Origin: Candidatus Tritonobacter lacicola | GTDB taxonomy: Bacteria; Auribacterota; Tritonobacteria; Tritonobacterales; Tritonobacteraceae | Assembly (NCBI GenBank): GCA_030765135.1 | Contig: JAVCDC010000080.1 | Location: forward strand, 33,336 to 97,335 | Direction of reading: 5' to 3' | Length of the DNA: 64,000 nt | In this document: piece by piece, positions 37,105 to 47,271 of the stretch | Layout: every line of letters begins with the position of its first letter | How positions within the stretch are numbered: the stretch's first letter is position 1 | Notes under the pieces: model-generated | What the model was told of the DNA's origin: nothing | The model's input: the letters and a program-made list of their open reading frames with translations, nothing else | Database searches by the model: none | Program-made: the position numbers and the translations under genes

Positions 37105-37159
37105 GGCATGGCCGATTATAGCAGTCAGGTTCGTGCCTGTAAATGAAGGGGGCATTGGG

Positions 37160-37250
37160 ATTGAAGATTGAAGATTGACGATTGAAGATTGAAGATTGAA
37201 AAATGGGGATTGAAGAATGGGGATTGAAGATTGAAGATTGAAGATTGACG
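37160..37250. repeat. 7-nt tandem repeat array (attgaag)
   Basis: attgaagattgaagattgacgattgaagattgaagattgaaaaatgggg... Confidence 0.9.
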
Positions 37251-37305
37251 AAATGGGTTTGCTAATACCGGCATCCTGTGGTAGATATGTATAAAGGAGG
37301 GGCGT

Positions 37306-37482
37306 ATGCGGTTAGGACCCTGGGAAATTATCCTTATTATCGTGGTGATTCTCCTCATCTTCGGAGCCAGGAGGATTCCCGAGGTCATGAGGTCTCTCGG
37401 GCTGGGGATGAAGGAGTTCAAGAAGGCCGCGGGGGAGGAGAGCGAAGAAGAGAAGCCGGAGGGTGGAGAGAAGAAGGGATGA
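37306..37482 (+). CDS. tatA: Twin-arginine translocase subunit TatA/E (58 aa)
   Basis: MRLGPWEIILIIVVILLIFGARRIPEVMRSLGLGMKEFKKAAGEE; immediately upstream of tatC; RBS aaaggagg. Confidence 0.92.
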   Translation: MRLGPWEIILIIVVILLIFGARRIPEVMRSLGLGMKEFKKAAGEESEEEKPEGGEKKG

Positions 37483-38227
37483 TGTTAAGCCTTTCCTCGA
37501 GCATCTTGAGGATTTCCGCTGGACGGTTATCCGGATGCTCGCCGCTCTCGCTGTTGCCACGGTAATCTGCTACGTATTCCACCCTCAGCTTTTACGGGTT
37601 GTCGTCAGGCCTTTGAGAGCGGCCACATCGGAAGTTGAAGTTCTTCAGGAGCAGGGCAGGCTTCTCCAGGCACTGAGCCCCACGGCCTCGTTCGTCGTTT
37701 CTCTCAGGATTTCTCTTCTCGCCGGTCTGATTGTATCAATGCCCCTCCTCCTTGCGTGCGTTGGCGGATTTATCCTGCCGGCCCTCACCGACACCGAGAA
37801 GAGGTGCCTCCGTCCGGCTTTCGCATCGGGGTTTGTCCTCTTCGTCGCCGGTGTTCTTTTCAGCTACTTCATCGTCCTCCCCATAGCGCTGCGGTATCTC
37901 TGGAATTATTCACTCAGGATGGGCGTCGTCAACATGTGGACCGTGGAGCGGTACTGCTCCTTTTTTGCCAGGTTCATGCTCGCCTTCGGCATTGCTTTCG
38001 AGATGCCCGTCGTCGTGCTTGTCCTTGTCAAGCTGGGAATAGTGGATCACGCGTTTCTCAAATCGAAGCGAAGCTACGTCGTTGTCGGAATCCTCATACT
38101 CTCCGCCGCCCTCACGCCTCCCGATGTTTTCACCATGATAATTCTTGCCGGCCCGATGATCCTGCTTTACGAGGCTTGTGTCTGGATCTCGAAGGTACTG
38201 GAGAAGAAGGAGCGTCTTGCCGGCTGA
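37463..38227 (+). CDS. tatC: Twin-arginine translocase subunit TatC
   Basis: FLEHLEDFRWTVIRML; six-TM layout; VLVLVKLGIV. Confidence 0.92.
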   Translation: MERRRDDVKPFLEHLEDFRWTVIRMLAALAVATVICYVFHPQLLRVVVRPLRAATSEVEVLQEQGRLLQALSPTASFVVSLRISLLAGLIVSMPLLLACVGGFILPALTDTEKRCLRPAFASGFVLFVAGVLFSYFIVLPIALRYLWNYSLRMGVVNMWTVERYCSFFARFMLAFGIAFEMPVVVLVLVKLGIVDHAFLKSKRSYVVVGILILSAALTPPDVFTMIILAGPMILLYEACVWISKVLEKKERLAG

Positions 38228-38365
38228 TTTTTTCGCTGCTTGAGGCGAAAGGGTAGAATCTAGGGTTGGAAAATAATCCTGTCACTGATAAACTTATCCA
38301 AAATGGCGGTCCAATCGATTTTTTGCACAGCCAGAAATTAAGATATTTTTGCGAAGCAAAAATAT

Positions 38366-38441
38366 GGGGGTGTAGCTCAGCTGGGAGAGCGTCGCGTTCG
38401 CAATGCGAAGGCCGGGGGTTCGAGTCCCCCCATCTCCACCA
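38366..38441 (+). tRNA. tRNA-Ala (anticodon CGC), CCA encoded
   Basis: GGGGGTGTAGCTCAGCTGGGAGAGC, loop TTCGCAA, GGGGGTTCGAGTCCCCC, ACCA. Confidence 0.95.
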
Positions 38442-38446
38442 TTAAT

Positions 38447-38485
38447 AAAAATCCCACTTCGCCTGGAAGGCGAAGTGGGATTTTT
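38447..38485 (+). terminator. Rho-independent terminator after tRNA-Ala
   Basis: aaaaatcccacttcgcc tggaa ggcgaagtgggattttt. Confidence 0.9.
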
Positions 38486-38571
38486 ATGCGCTTCACGCTC
38501 CACGAGATACGCCGGTTTAGCCTTGTTAACGCTTCGCCGTTTCCTCTACAATAGTTCACCAATCCGGTGAA

Positions 38572-39447
38572 ATGATGTTTTTCGATATTATAAAGACGAT
38601 GCGGCCGAGGCAGTGGACGAAGAACCTGTTCGTCTTCGCGGCCCTTGTCTTTTCACGGAGGTTCCTGGAACCCGGCGACACCCTTCGGGTGCTGGGCTCT
38701 TTCATCATCTTTTGCGTCCTCTCCGGAGCCGTCTATATCATCAATGATATAGTCGACAGGGAGAAGGACAGGCGGCACGAGCTCAAGCGCACACGCCCAA
38801 TAGCTTCAGGAAGACTATCTTGCGGAACGGCGGCCCTTTTCGCGGCGGTCCTTGCCGCCGCCGCCTTTGTCGCCGCGTTCTCTCTCGGCCGTTCGTTCGG
38901 CGTCGTGGCGGCTTGCTACTTCGCGTTGATGATCGTCTATTCCTTCTTTCTCAAACACGTCGTTATTGTGGACGTGCTAGTGATAGCCTCCGGCTTCGTC
39001 CTCAGGGCGGCGGCCGGTGGCTGCGTGATCCACGTTGTAATATCGCCATGGCTGTTGATCTGTACGATCCTGATAGCCCTCTTCATGGTCCTGAGCAAGC
39101 GCCGGCACGAGCTCGTCCTCCTCGAGGACAATGCGGCAAAACACAGGAGGACACTGCTGGAATACTCCCCCTACCTTCTAGACCAGATGATCGCCGTCGT
39201 CACATCCTCCACCGTGATGGCCTATGCCCTCTACACGATGTGGCCCCGCACGATAGAGGAGGTGAGCCCTTATCTCTACCTGACTATCCCCTTTGTTCTC
39301 TACGGTATCTTCAGGTACCTTTATCTCGTACACCAGAAGGAGAAGGGAGGGAGCCCCGAGAGGCTCCTCCTCTCAGACATGCCGCTCATGGTCGATATAA
39401 TCCTCTGGATTATCGCGGTCGGGGTCATTTTAAGCATTTCTAATTAA
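38572..39447 (+). CDS. UbiA-superfamily prenyltransferase, decaprenyl-phosphate phosphoribosyltransferase-like
   Basis: [45 protein letters not shown]. Confidence 0.85.
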   Translation: MMFFDIIKTMRPRQWTKNLFVFAALVFSRRFLEPGDTLRVLGSFIIFCVLSGAVYIINDIVDREKDRRHELKRTRPIASGRLSCGTAALFAAVLAAAAFVAAFSLGRSFGVVAACYFALMIVYSFFLKHVVIVDVLVIASGFVLRAAAGGCVIHVVISPWLLICTILIALFMVLSKRRHELVLLEDNAAKHRRTLLEYSPYLLDQMIAVVTSSTVMAYALYTMWPRTIEEVSPYLYLTIPFVLYGIFRYLYLVHQKEKGGSPERLLLSDMPLMVDIILWIIAVGVILSISN

Positions 39448-39490
39448 CGTTGTATTTTGCAAAAACTTGATAACTGCGGAGTGTGAAGAT

Positions 39491-40432
39491 ATGAATGGAA
39501 GATGCGTGGTGACCGGCGGCGCCGGGTTCCTGGGGTCGCACCTGTGCGACCGCCTTTTAAATGAGGGATACGAGGTTATCTGTATCGATAACCTGTTGAC
39601 CGGCTCCATGAGGAACATAGAGCAGTTCGAGGGCAACGAGCGCTTTTCCTTTATCCGGCAGGATGTGACGACCTACCTCTCGATAGAAGGGCCGCTCGAT
39701 TTCGTTTTTCATTTCGCCTCCCCGGCAAGCCCGATAGACTACATCATGTTCCCGATCCAGACTTTGAAGGTTGGGGCGCTCGGCGTTCACAAGACGCTCG
39801 GGCTCGCCAAGGCCAAGAACGCCGTACACGTGCTCGCCTCGACGTCGGAGGTTTACGGCGACCCCCTGGTCCATCCCCAGAAGGAGGACTACTGGGGGAA
39901 CGTCAACCCGATCGGGCCGCGGGGAGTTTACGACGAGGCGAAGAGGTTTGCCGAGGCCATGGCCATGGCATACTACCGGTACCACCGCGTGAAGAGTCGT
40001 ATTGTCAGGATATTCAACACCTACGGCCCCCGGATGAGGGCCCGTGACGGCAGGGTGGTCCCGGCCTTCATCTGCCAGGCACTGAAGGAGGAGCCCATCA
40101 CGGTCTTCGGCGACGGGTCACAGACCAGGAGCTTCTGCTACGTATCGGACCTGGTGGAGGGTATATGGCGGCTGGCGAAATCAAACATCTCCACTCCCGT
40201 CAACATCGGCAATCCTTACGAGCTGACCGTCAGAGAATTCGCGGACGTTATCCTTTCTTTGACAGGAAGCAGCAGCGAGATCGTCCACGAGGCTCTGCCC
40301 AAGGACGACCCGAAGGTGCGAAAGCCCGACATCACCAAGGCGAAGGCCGAGCTCGGGTGGGAGCCGGTGGTATCCCTCGAAGAGGGGCTCCGGCAGGCCA
40401 TAAAGTACTTCAAAGAAACCATTGATATTTAG
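39491..40432 (+). CDS. NAD-dependent epimerase/dehydratase, UDP-glucuronate decarboxylase-like
   Basis: [60 protein letters not shown]. Confidence 0.88.
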   Translation: MNGRCVVTGGAGFLGSHLCDRLLNEGYEVICIDNLLTGSMRNIEQFEGNERFSFIRQDVTTYLSIEGPLDFVFHFASPASPIDYIMFPIQTLKVGALGVHKTLGLAKAKNAVHVLASTSEVYGDPLVHPQKEDYWGNVNPIGPRGVYDEAKRFAEAMAMAYYRYHRVKSRIVRIFNTYGPRMRARDGRVVPAFICQALKEEPITVFGDGSQTRSFCYVSDLVEGIWRLAKSNISTPVNIGNPYELTVREFADVILSLTGSSSEIVHEALPKDDPKVRKPDITKAKAELGWEPVVSLEEGLRQAIKYFKETIDI

Positions 40433-40522
40433 CTTTTAGAATCGCTTCCCCAATAAGCACGATGGGAAGCAGCAATAAATATACCTGAAAGTTCATTTAT
40501 TTCTGCACATTTGTCCCGGAAT

Positions 40523-41566
40523 ATGAGAGTAACAGTTCTCTACAGGGATCTTTCGCTCGATATCCCGAAATTACCCGCCACGGAGGAAAAGCCGGTCGCT
40601 CACGCATCCCCTCCCGTAGTAGACTCCAGGCAGGACACGAGCCACTGCGACTCCGTCATTGAGGTGCTGGGAAGGCTGGGCCACGACGCGTTCAAGGTCA
40701 ACGCGACAATTGACTGGCTCAAGGGCCTTCATCAGGGGCAGTACGAGCTGGTGTTCAATCTCTGCGACGACGGTTTCAGGTGCCGGTCGGAGCTCGAGCC
40801 CCACGTCTCGGCAGTCATGGACGTGTTCGACATACCGTATACCGGCGCCGGTTATCTTTCCCTGGGTATGTGCCTCGACAAGCATCTCACCAAGAAGCTT
40901 ATGGAGGCGCACGGAATCAGGACTCCGAAGTATCAGCTCTTCGAAAGGGTGGATGAGAAGCTCAAGAAGAGTTTGTCCTTTCCGTTGATAGTGAAGCCCT
41001 GCCGTGAGGACGCCAGCATAGGTATCGAGAGGGACTCCGTTGTTTATGATGAAGCCGCCCTGAGGAAGAAGATCGGTGCGGTGATAGGGAAACTCAAGCA
41101 GCCGGCGCTCGTAGAGGAGTACATCGATGGCAGGGAGATCAATGTCGGTATAATCGGGGACGGAGAGAAGGTCGTTCTTCCGCTCTCAGAGATCATTTTC
41201 GACGGCCTCCCGGAACACCTCGACAGGATCTGCTGCTACGAGGCGAAGTGGATCGAGGAGAGCGTCGAGTTCAGAAAGACGCCGCCGAAATGTCCCGCCG
41301 TTGTTGATAATAAGTTGCGAAACAAGCTCGTGAAAATCGCCCTGAGGGCCTATGGGATAATGCGGTGCAGGGACTACGGAAGGATCGATTTCAGGATCGA
41401 CGGAGAGGGGGTTCCCTATATCCTGGAGGTGAACCCGAACCCCGACATATCGGAGGACGCCGGCCTAGCCAACATGGCCCGCGCCGCGGGAATGTCCTAC
41501 GCGGACCTGATAGGCTATATTGTCAACAGCGCGTGCGACCGGCACGGGATGTATCCTGGTATGTAA
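40523..41566 (+). CDS. ATP-grasp enzyme, D-alanine-D-alanine ligase-like
   Basis: FNLCDDGFRCRSELEPHVSAVMDVFDIPYTGAGYLSLGMCLDKHLTKKLMEAHGIRTPKY; ALVEEYIDGREINVGI; ILEVNPNPDI. Confidence 0.85.
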   Translation: MRVTVLYRDLSLDIPKLPATEEKPVAHASPPVVDSRQDTSHCDSVIEVLGRLGHDAFKVNATIDWLKGLHQGQYELVFNLCDDGFRCRSELEPHVSAVMDVFDIPYTGAGYLSLGMCLDKHLTKKLMEAHGIRTPKYQLFERVDEKLKKSLSFPLIVKPCREDASIGIERDSVVYDEAALRKKIGAVIGKLKQPALVEEYIDGREINVGIIGDGEKVVLPLSEIIFDGLPEHLDRICCYEAKWIEESVEFRKTPPKCPAVVDNKLRNKLVKIALRAYGIMRCRDYGRIDFRIDGEGVPYILEVNPNPDISEDAGLANMARAAGMSYADLIGYIVNSACDRHGMYPGM

Positions 41567-41611
41567 TAAATTTGATAGGACATATGCTGCGGTTACTGCA
41601 GCATCTTTTTC

Positions 41612-42140
41612 AGAAATCGGTTGTTGGAAAACGGAAAACTGTAGGGAAAACAGAAAAGTGGAACAAAAAGAAGACAAGAAAAAGACCATAAAGAGTTTTC
41701 AGGATCTACATGTTTATCAGAATCTTTACCGGGCGATGATACTGGTTTTAACCAAGATTATTCCTAAGCTGCCGAAAGAGGAGAAATACGATCTGAAGGA
41801 CCAGATGAGAAGAGCTTGTAAAGCTGCTCCTGCTTTAGTTGCGGAAGGCTTTGCGAAAAGATATCAGAAGAAGAACTGGCAGAAATACCTCGATGACACC
41901 AGGGGTGAGTGCAATGAGATGATACATCATTTATCGGTTTGTATAGATGTGTACGCTGATCACGTGAACGCTGCTTTATGTAAAGATGCCGTTGATTTAT
42001 ACGATATTTCCTGCGCTCAATTATACAATCTGAAAAAGGTTTGGCGAGATTTCCACAAGGATGACTGACATAAATTTACCTCTTTCCGATTTCTGTTTTC
42101 CCTACAGTTTTCGGTTTTCCATTAACCGTTTTCCGATTTC
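41612..42140. mobile_element. Inverted-repeat-bounded cassette carrying a four-helix-bundle (IVS-type) gene
   Basis: ggaaaacggaaaactgtagggaaaacagaaa (41626..41656) and near-perfect reverse complement (42090..42120, one mismatch) flank the CDS. Confidence 0.65.
41658..42068 (+). CDS. Four-helix-bundle protein, 23S rRNA intervening-sequence family
   Basis: KSFQDLHVYQNLYRAMILVLTKIIPKLPKEEKYDLKDQMRRACKAAPALVAEGFAKRYQKK...; GTG start at the inner edge of the left IR. Confidence 0.85.
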   Translation: MEQKEDKKKTIKSFQDLHVYQNLYRAMILVLTKIIPKLPKEEKYDLKDQMRRACKAAPALVAEGFAKRYQKKNWQKYLDDTRGECNEMIHHLSVCIDVYADHVNAALCKDAVDLYDISCAQLYNLKKVWRDFHKDD

Positions 42141-42207
42141 AGGGCGAATACTATTTCGCATAGTATATCCAGGGTTCAGGATTGCAGTATAGCCAGAACG
42201 CGTATCC

Positions 42208-43557
42208 ATGGAAATATCATATCATCTTCTCAAGCGTGGCCTGAGCATCACCGTCGATGGTGTTTCCGTCTCCATCACCTACCCCCAGGGAGTTTTCGAG
42301 AAACTCACCCTCCCCCAGAAAAAGCTCGTCTGCGCCAACCTCGTTTACGCCAAGACCATTCCACTGCGCCTTATAAAAAATAACAGGGTCATGAAGTACC
42401 GGACCCCGGTTCCCGTTCTCAAGCCCTTCTTCGACAGTGCCTTGATAGGGGACATCGCGCGTGTCAACGACCAGTCCGACTACATGACGAACGAGACCCT
42501 ATTTCAGCGGTTTCTAGACACGGCGGTTCTTTTCCTCAGCAACGACTTCGAGGCGCCCGGGGACTTCTCGTGCGATGGGAACAGAGCTCTCCTGACGATG
42601 TCTTTCGGAAAGGACAGCCTCCTCAGTTACTGCCTGGCGAGGGAGATGGGTATCCCGTACAGGCTCGTCTTCATACGAGATATCCACGGTGACGATGAGA
42701 TGGACATGAAGCTCCGTATCGCGAAGCGGTTCATGAAAGAGCAGGGAGAGGAGATGATAGAGGTCATCGACAGGAGCGACGAGCTCTACAACGACGAGCG
42801 GATAAACGTCGCGACGCTCGAGATATGCCAGTCCAACGCCATGAACTCGTTTCTCCTGGGCCTCGTTCCCGTGGCGCACCATTGCAGCGCCCGCTACATT
42901 GCCCTGGGCAACGAGAAGAACCTGGACTACCCGTTCATGGATGATGAGGGCTACACCTGTTATTATTCATACGAGCAGACGGAGGAGTGGACGCTCCAGC
43001 AGGACGTCTTCATGAGGCTGCTTACCGGGGGCAAGCTCGGTGTCATAAGTCTTGTCAAACCCCTTCCCAGCATTGCCGAGATAAAGGTCCTGTATGGCCG
43101 CTACCCCGATATTGCAAGGTACCAGATGTCCTGCACCCTCGACGACGCGGCGGACGGGAAGAAGAACCACTGGTGCGAGAACTGCCCGACCTGCACGGAG
43201 ACGTATCTCTACCTGAAAGCGTTCGGCCTCGACCCCGGGAAGTTCGGTCTGAAAAAGGACCTCCTGGCGAAGAAGTTCGAGAGTTGCTTCCCCCTCTTCG
43301 ACGGGGAGGACATAACCGCCTACGAGAAGTCGCGGAACGTGCGGGACGAGAACCTCCTTGCCTTCTACCTCGCCTATAAAAGGGGCGTCGAGGGTTACTG
43401 CATGGACATCTTCAAGAGGCGGTACCTGAAGGAGGCAAGAAGGAGGGAGAAGAGGCTCCGAAAGCTTTTCCTGGCCCCTCATGAGACGCCCCTCGTCCCG
43501 CCCGAATACCGGAAGGCCCTTTACGCCATCTTCAGGGAGGAGTTGAACTCGATATGA
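42208..43557 (+). CDS. PP-loop ATPase superfamily protein (QueC/asparagine-synthase-like), unknown substrate
   Basis: LLTMSFGKDSLLSYCLAREMGIPYRLVFI PP-loop; CENCPTCTETYLYL Cys cluster. Confidence 0.7.
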   Translation: MEISYHLLKRGLSITVDGVSVSITYPQGVFEKLTLPQKKLVCANLVYAKTIPLRLIKNNRVMKYRTPVPVLKPFFDSALIGDIARVNDQSDYMTNETLFQRFLDTAVLFLSNDFEAPGDFSCDGNRALLTMSFGKDSLLSYCLAREMGIPYRLVFIRDIHGDDEMDMKLRIAKRFMKEQGEEMIEVIDRSDELYNDERINVATLEICQSNAMNSFLLGLVPVAHHCSARYIALGNEKNLDYPFMDDEGYTCYYSYEQTEEWTLQQDVFMRLLTGGKLGVISLVKPLPSIAEIKVLYGRYPDIARYQMSCTLDDAADGKKNHWCENCPTCTETYLYLKAFGLDPGKFGLKKDLLAKKFESCFPLFDGEDITAYEKSRNVRDENLLAFYLAYKRGVEGYCMDIFKRRYLKEARRREKRLRKLFLAPHETPLVPPEYRKALYAIFREELNSI

Positions 43558-44024
43558 TCAGGAAATTGATAAAGGACGACATAGTCCCGATCAGGGATTT
43601 TTTAGAAGCGACGCGCATGTTCAAGGAAGAGGAGCTTGACGTCGCCGTCGAGATGATGGAAGAGTGCGCCGGGGATGCCGAACAGGAGGATTACATCTCG
43701 TACGTCAGCGTGGCAGGTGAGCGAGTAGTCGGCTGGATCTGTTTCGGGAAGACCGACTTCTGCGAGGGCGTCTACGACATGTACTGGATATGCGTGGACG
43801 GCGAGTTCCAGGGCGAGGGCGTGGGGAAGAGGCTGATCCTCTTTATGGAAAAGTATTTGAAGGAGAGGGATGACCTGCGCATGATGGTCGCAGAGACCTC
43901 GTCGCAGGAGAAGTACCGCCCGACGTGCAGGTTCTACGAAAAGTGCGGCTTCTCCATCGAGGCCGCCCTCCGCGATTTCTACTCCCCCGGCGACGACAAG
44001 CTGATTTACGTCAAAAGGTATTAA
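43554..44024 (+). CDS. GNAT-family N-acetyltransferase
   Basis: ICVDGEFQGEGVGKRLILFMEKYLKE; FYEKCGFSIEA; overlaps the PP-loop stop by 4 nt. Confidence 0.9.
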   Translation: MIRKLIKDDIVPIRDFLEATRMFKEEELDVAVEMMEECAGDAEQEDYISYVSVAGERVVGWICFGKTDFCEGVYDMYWICVDGEFQGEGVGKRLILFMEKYLKERDDLRMMVAETSSQEKYRPTCRFYEKCGFSIEAALRDFYSPGDDKLIYVKRY

Positions 44025-44073
44025 CCCCGGTTATCCCTTCAGTAGGGTCCGGGTCTTAAAAGTTAAATATTAG

Positions 44074-45357
44074 TCAGGAAACGCCTTGCTCGATCAGGCG
44101 GCGGACGTCGCCCACCCAGGGGCTCCCGGGGATGTCCGACTGGGGGATGGCGCTCGAGCGGACGAAGAGGAATGCGTCGTCCTGCGTGTGCTTTCCAGTG
44201 AAGACGCCCTTCCGGGTCAGCCCCTTCGCGACGAGGCGGGCCTTCAGGTCGAATCCTTTGTGTGGAAGGACGACCAGGTCGGGGGCTTTATCGAGGTATG
44301 GGCCTGAAAAAGTCTCCTCTCTCCGGCAGATCTTCCTGACGACAGGGCGGCCGTCAACTGTCAACTCCTCGAAAGCGGCGGCGATTTCCTCGGCAACTTT
44401 CGCACGGTCATCCGGCTTCACGCAGCCCCGCGGGTACCTGTCCGTAAGGTTCACGTGTATACGTGCGGGGTCGAGAGCGAAGGCCCTGGAGCCGTCCGCG
44501 ACTCCGTTGAAGGAGTCGGGCGTTGCGTTCTCTATGTTCAGGAACCCCTTCTCCTTGAGAAAGTAGTTGACGTTAATTTCCTTCTCGATCACGCCGAAGC
44601 CGTGGTCGGAGAGCATCATGAAGAGGTCGTCTGCGCCGACCTTCCCGTATATCTCTCCTACGACATCGTCGAGTTTCCTGAAATGGTCGCGGAAGGCCCC
44701 GGCGTAGGGATGGCTCTCGTTCTCGAATGCCTCGAAGAGGAAGTGGCCGAGGCGGTCGGTCCCGGTGAAGACTAAGAAAAAGATGTCCCACTCCTCGTTG
44801 TCCCAGAGATAACGATATGTGCGTATCCTCGCCTCCAGGGTCCTGTCGAGATCCTCGATGAAGGCGTCCATGTCCTCGTGCCCCTTCATCGCGTCCACGT
44901 CTATCCTGTAGCCGAGCTCATGCAGCCTCGGGACGAGGAACCTGGGATAGGTGGCTTTCGGCAGGTCGAGGGCGACGAAGCCCGAGATGAGGACGCCGTT
45001 AAGCTCCCTCGCCGGGTAGGTGGCGGGTATGTTCACGATGACATAGCGCCGCTCCGGGGCCTCCTCCCAGAATGTTTTTGCCTTGAGGTCGTTGAAGTTG
45101 GGGAAGGAGAAGTCGTATGTATCGGGAGCGAGGTTCATGAAGCCGTAGATGTCGTGCTCGCCGGGGTTCTTTCCCGTGATTATGGTGGACCAGGCCACGC
45201 ACGATATGTCAGGCACGGTGGACTCCATCTTCCTGAGCGTCCCGTCTCCAAGGATTCTTCCCATGTTGGGCATTGTTCCGTCTGACACGTACCTCGTTAT
45301 CAGGGGGTGGGGCACGCCGTCCATGCCTATGATGATTCCCCGTCTTTTTCCCGCCAT
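44074..45357 (-). CDS. Alkaline phosphatase superfamily phosphodiesterase-like protein
   Basis: IIIGMDGVPHPLITRY; VAWSTIITGKNPGEHDIYGF; MLSDHGFGVI; GKHTQDDAFLF. Confidence 0.88.
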   Translation of the reverse strand: MAGKRRGIIIGMDGVPHPLITRYVSDGTMPNMGRILGDGTLRKMESTVPDISCVAWSTIITGKNPGEHDIYGFMNLAPDTYDFSFPNFNDLKAKTFWEEAPERRYVIVNIPATYPARELNGVLISGFVALDLPKATYPRFLVPRLHELGYRIDVDAMKGHEDMDAFIEDLDRTLEARIRTYRYLWDNEEWDIFFLVFTGTDRLGHFLFEAFENESHPYAGAFRDHFRKLDDVVGEIYGKVGADDLFMMLSDHGFGVIEKEINVNYFLKEKGFLNIENATPDSFNGVADGSRAFALDPARIHVNLTDRYPRGCVKPDDRAKVAEEIAAAFEELTVDGRPVVRKICRREETFSGPYLDKAPDLVVLPHKGFDLKARLVAKGLTRKGVFTGKHTQDDAFLFVRSSAIPQSDIPGSPWVGDVRRLIEQGVS

Positions 45358-45496
45358 CTTCGACCTCCGTATTTCCGTATTGCAGAAGTCTTACAATAAA
45401 GGCTCTCTTCCTATCTTTCCAGTGAATTTCTATGCCATAGTTGTATAAATACTTTGGGTTCTCTTTCACTTTGTGTGCGTAGAAGCTTTTCTGTAA

Positions 45497-45731
45497 AACC
45501 ACGGAGCACACTGAGACCACGGAGTGAAATACAAGAGGCTGAGTCACTGCCGTCGGAATCCAGAAAGATAGGACGCAGATAAACGCTGATTATCAGGATT
45601 GTATCTGATTTTGATTATCTCCGAAGATCTGCGAGAATCTGCGTCCCATACTATAGTTACGAAGCTAAGCTCGAAAGTGATTGCTTTATTCTCCGATTAT
45701 CTTCTCCGTGAACTCCGTGCTCTCCGTGGTG
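45497..45731. repeat. Nested inverted repeats (accacggag/ctccgtggt outer; ggacgcagat/atctgcgtcc inner at 45571..45647)
   Basis: accacggagcacactgagaccacggagtg ... ctccgtgaactccgtgctctccgtggtgt. Confidence 0.8.
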
Positions 45732-46001
45732 TATACTGAAGATTACCCCACACTATTCGGGAAAGACCTATATTTTGTAGGCCACCGCTTTTCGAAGACA
45801 CTGAGCAAAGCCGAAGGGAACTGTGGCTTTCTTGTAACGGCTCACTTCGACACATTCGACAAGCTCAGCGTTTTAAAAAACCGTGGAATTCATTTCGCAG
45901 GTGTAGGAACGTCCTCGCGGGAGAGAGGACACTGCGTGTGTCTGGAAGGAAGTAGTAATCTTGTACTTCCAGCAACCAGCAACGAGAAACCAGCAACCGC
46001 C

Positions 46002-47240
46002 TTAAAGGCTGTGCGTTATTATGCCGCCGGCTACGATGTCGTTCCCGCGCTCGAGGACGAAGCGGCCCAGTTCGGGGATGAAGCGGAACAGCTCGAAGGA
46101 GACGGGCTTCTCGCACTCTATGAGTATCTCGCCCACCTCGTTCTCCTTAAGCACCCTGGCGTTATCCTCGATTACGTCGAGGGTGGAGGAGTCTATCCTT
46201 CGCATGATCTCCTTGACGGTGCAGGGGGTCTCCTGCGTGTTGGCGCGGAAGGTGAGCTTCTCGCCGATATCGAAGGCCTGGGGGGACATCCAGAATAGGG
46301 TGGCGATGATTTTCTTTCCCGTCCGCGGGCGGTTGCCGGGATCGCTCAGGAGGTCGCCCCTCTTGGCTGTTCCGTCATCGGAGATGGTGATGCCTATGCT
46401 TTCACAGGCCTCCGCGGAGTGTCTCTCCCTGTTGAACTCCAGTACGCCGGTTATTTTGACCTTGATGTCCTCGGGGAGGAGGACGAGCTCTTCGCCGTCC
46501 TTGAGTTTCCCTGACTCGATCCTTCCGGCGATTATCCTTTTGCCCTCGACCTCGTACACGTCCTGGACGGGCATGCGGAGCGGCTTCTCCGAGATGTCCT
46601 TGTCCTTCTCCAGCGCGTCCAGAGCACCGAATACGGTCGGCCCGTCGTACCATGGTATCTTGTCCGACTTCTTCGCGAAGTTTTCGCCGAGTGTCCCGAC
46701 GGCGGGCACTATATACGACGGTGTGATGTCCAGCCTTTTAAGAAATGCGGTTACCTCGTCCCTCACCTCCTCGAAGCGCTCCCGGCTGTAATCGACGAGG
46801 TCCATCTTGTTCATTACCAGGATGTTCTTCTTGAGGTTGAGCATGCCGAGTATGTAGGCGTGGCGCTTCGTCTGCTCCTGGACCCCTTCGTCCACGTCTA
46901 TAACGAGGATCGAGGTCTCGGCCTGGCTCGCGCCGGTGATCATGTTCTTCATGAACTCCTTGTGCCCCGGTGCGTCTATGATGACGTAGTCCCTCGACGG
47001 GGTGTTGAAGAAGGTCTGGGCGGTGTCTATGGTGATGCCGCGCTCACGCTCCTCCCTGAGGTGGTCCATGACGAATGCGAACTCAACGGGCATTCCCATC
47101 TCCTCGCACGTCTTGCGTATAACCTCCATCCTGTCGGGCGGGAGGGAGCCCGTGTCGTAGAGCAGCCTGCCGATGAGCGTGGACTTGCCGTGGTCCACGT
47201 GGCCGACGATGACGATCTTCATGCTTTCTCTCTTGCCCAT
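46002..47240 (-). CDS. cysN: Sulfate adenylyltransferase subunit 1 (CysN GTPase), not fused to CysC
   Basis: [61 protein letters not shown]. Confidence 0.88.
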   Translation of the reverse strand: MGKRESMKIVIVGHVDHGKSTLIGRLLYDTGSLPPDRMEVIRKTCEEMGMPVEFAFVMDHLREERERGITIDTAQTFFNTPSRDYVIIDAPGHKEFMKNMITGASQAETSILVIDVDEGVQEQTKRHAYILGMLNLKKNILVMNKMDLVDYSRERFEEVRDEVTAFLKRLDITPSYIVPAVGTLGENFAKKSDKIPWYDGPTVFGALDALEKDKDISEKPLRMPVQDVYEVEGKRIIAGRIESGKLKDGEELVLLPEDIKVKITGVLEFNRERHSAEACESIGITISDDGTAKRGDLLSDPGNRPRTGKKIIATLFWMSPQAFDIGEKLTFRANTQETPCTVKEIMRRIDSSTLDVIEDNARVLKENEVGEILIECEKPVSFELFRFIPELGRFVLERGNDIVAGGIITHSL

Positions 47241-47271
47241 ATCAACCTCTCTTTAAATAATCTTTTTAATT

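Noticed and set aside
37160-37250. Possible CRISPR array
   Set aside because: Units are 7-nt tandem repeats without spacers; no cas genes nearby
45681-46298. 205-aa plus-strand ORF
   Set aside because: Starts in repeat DNA and runs antisense into cysN
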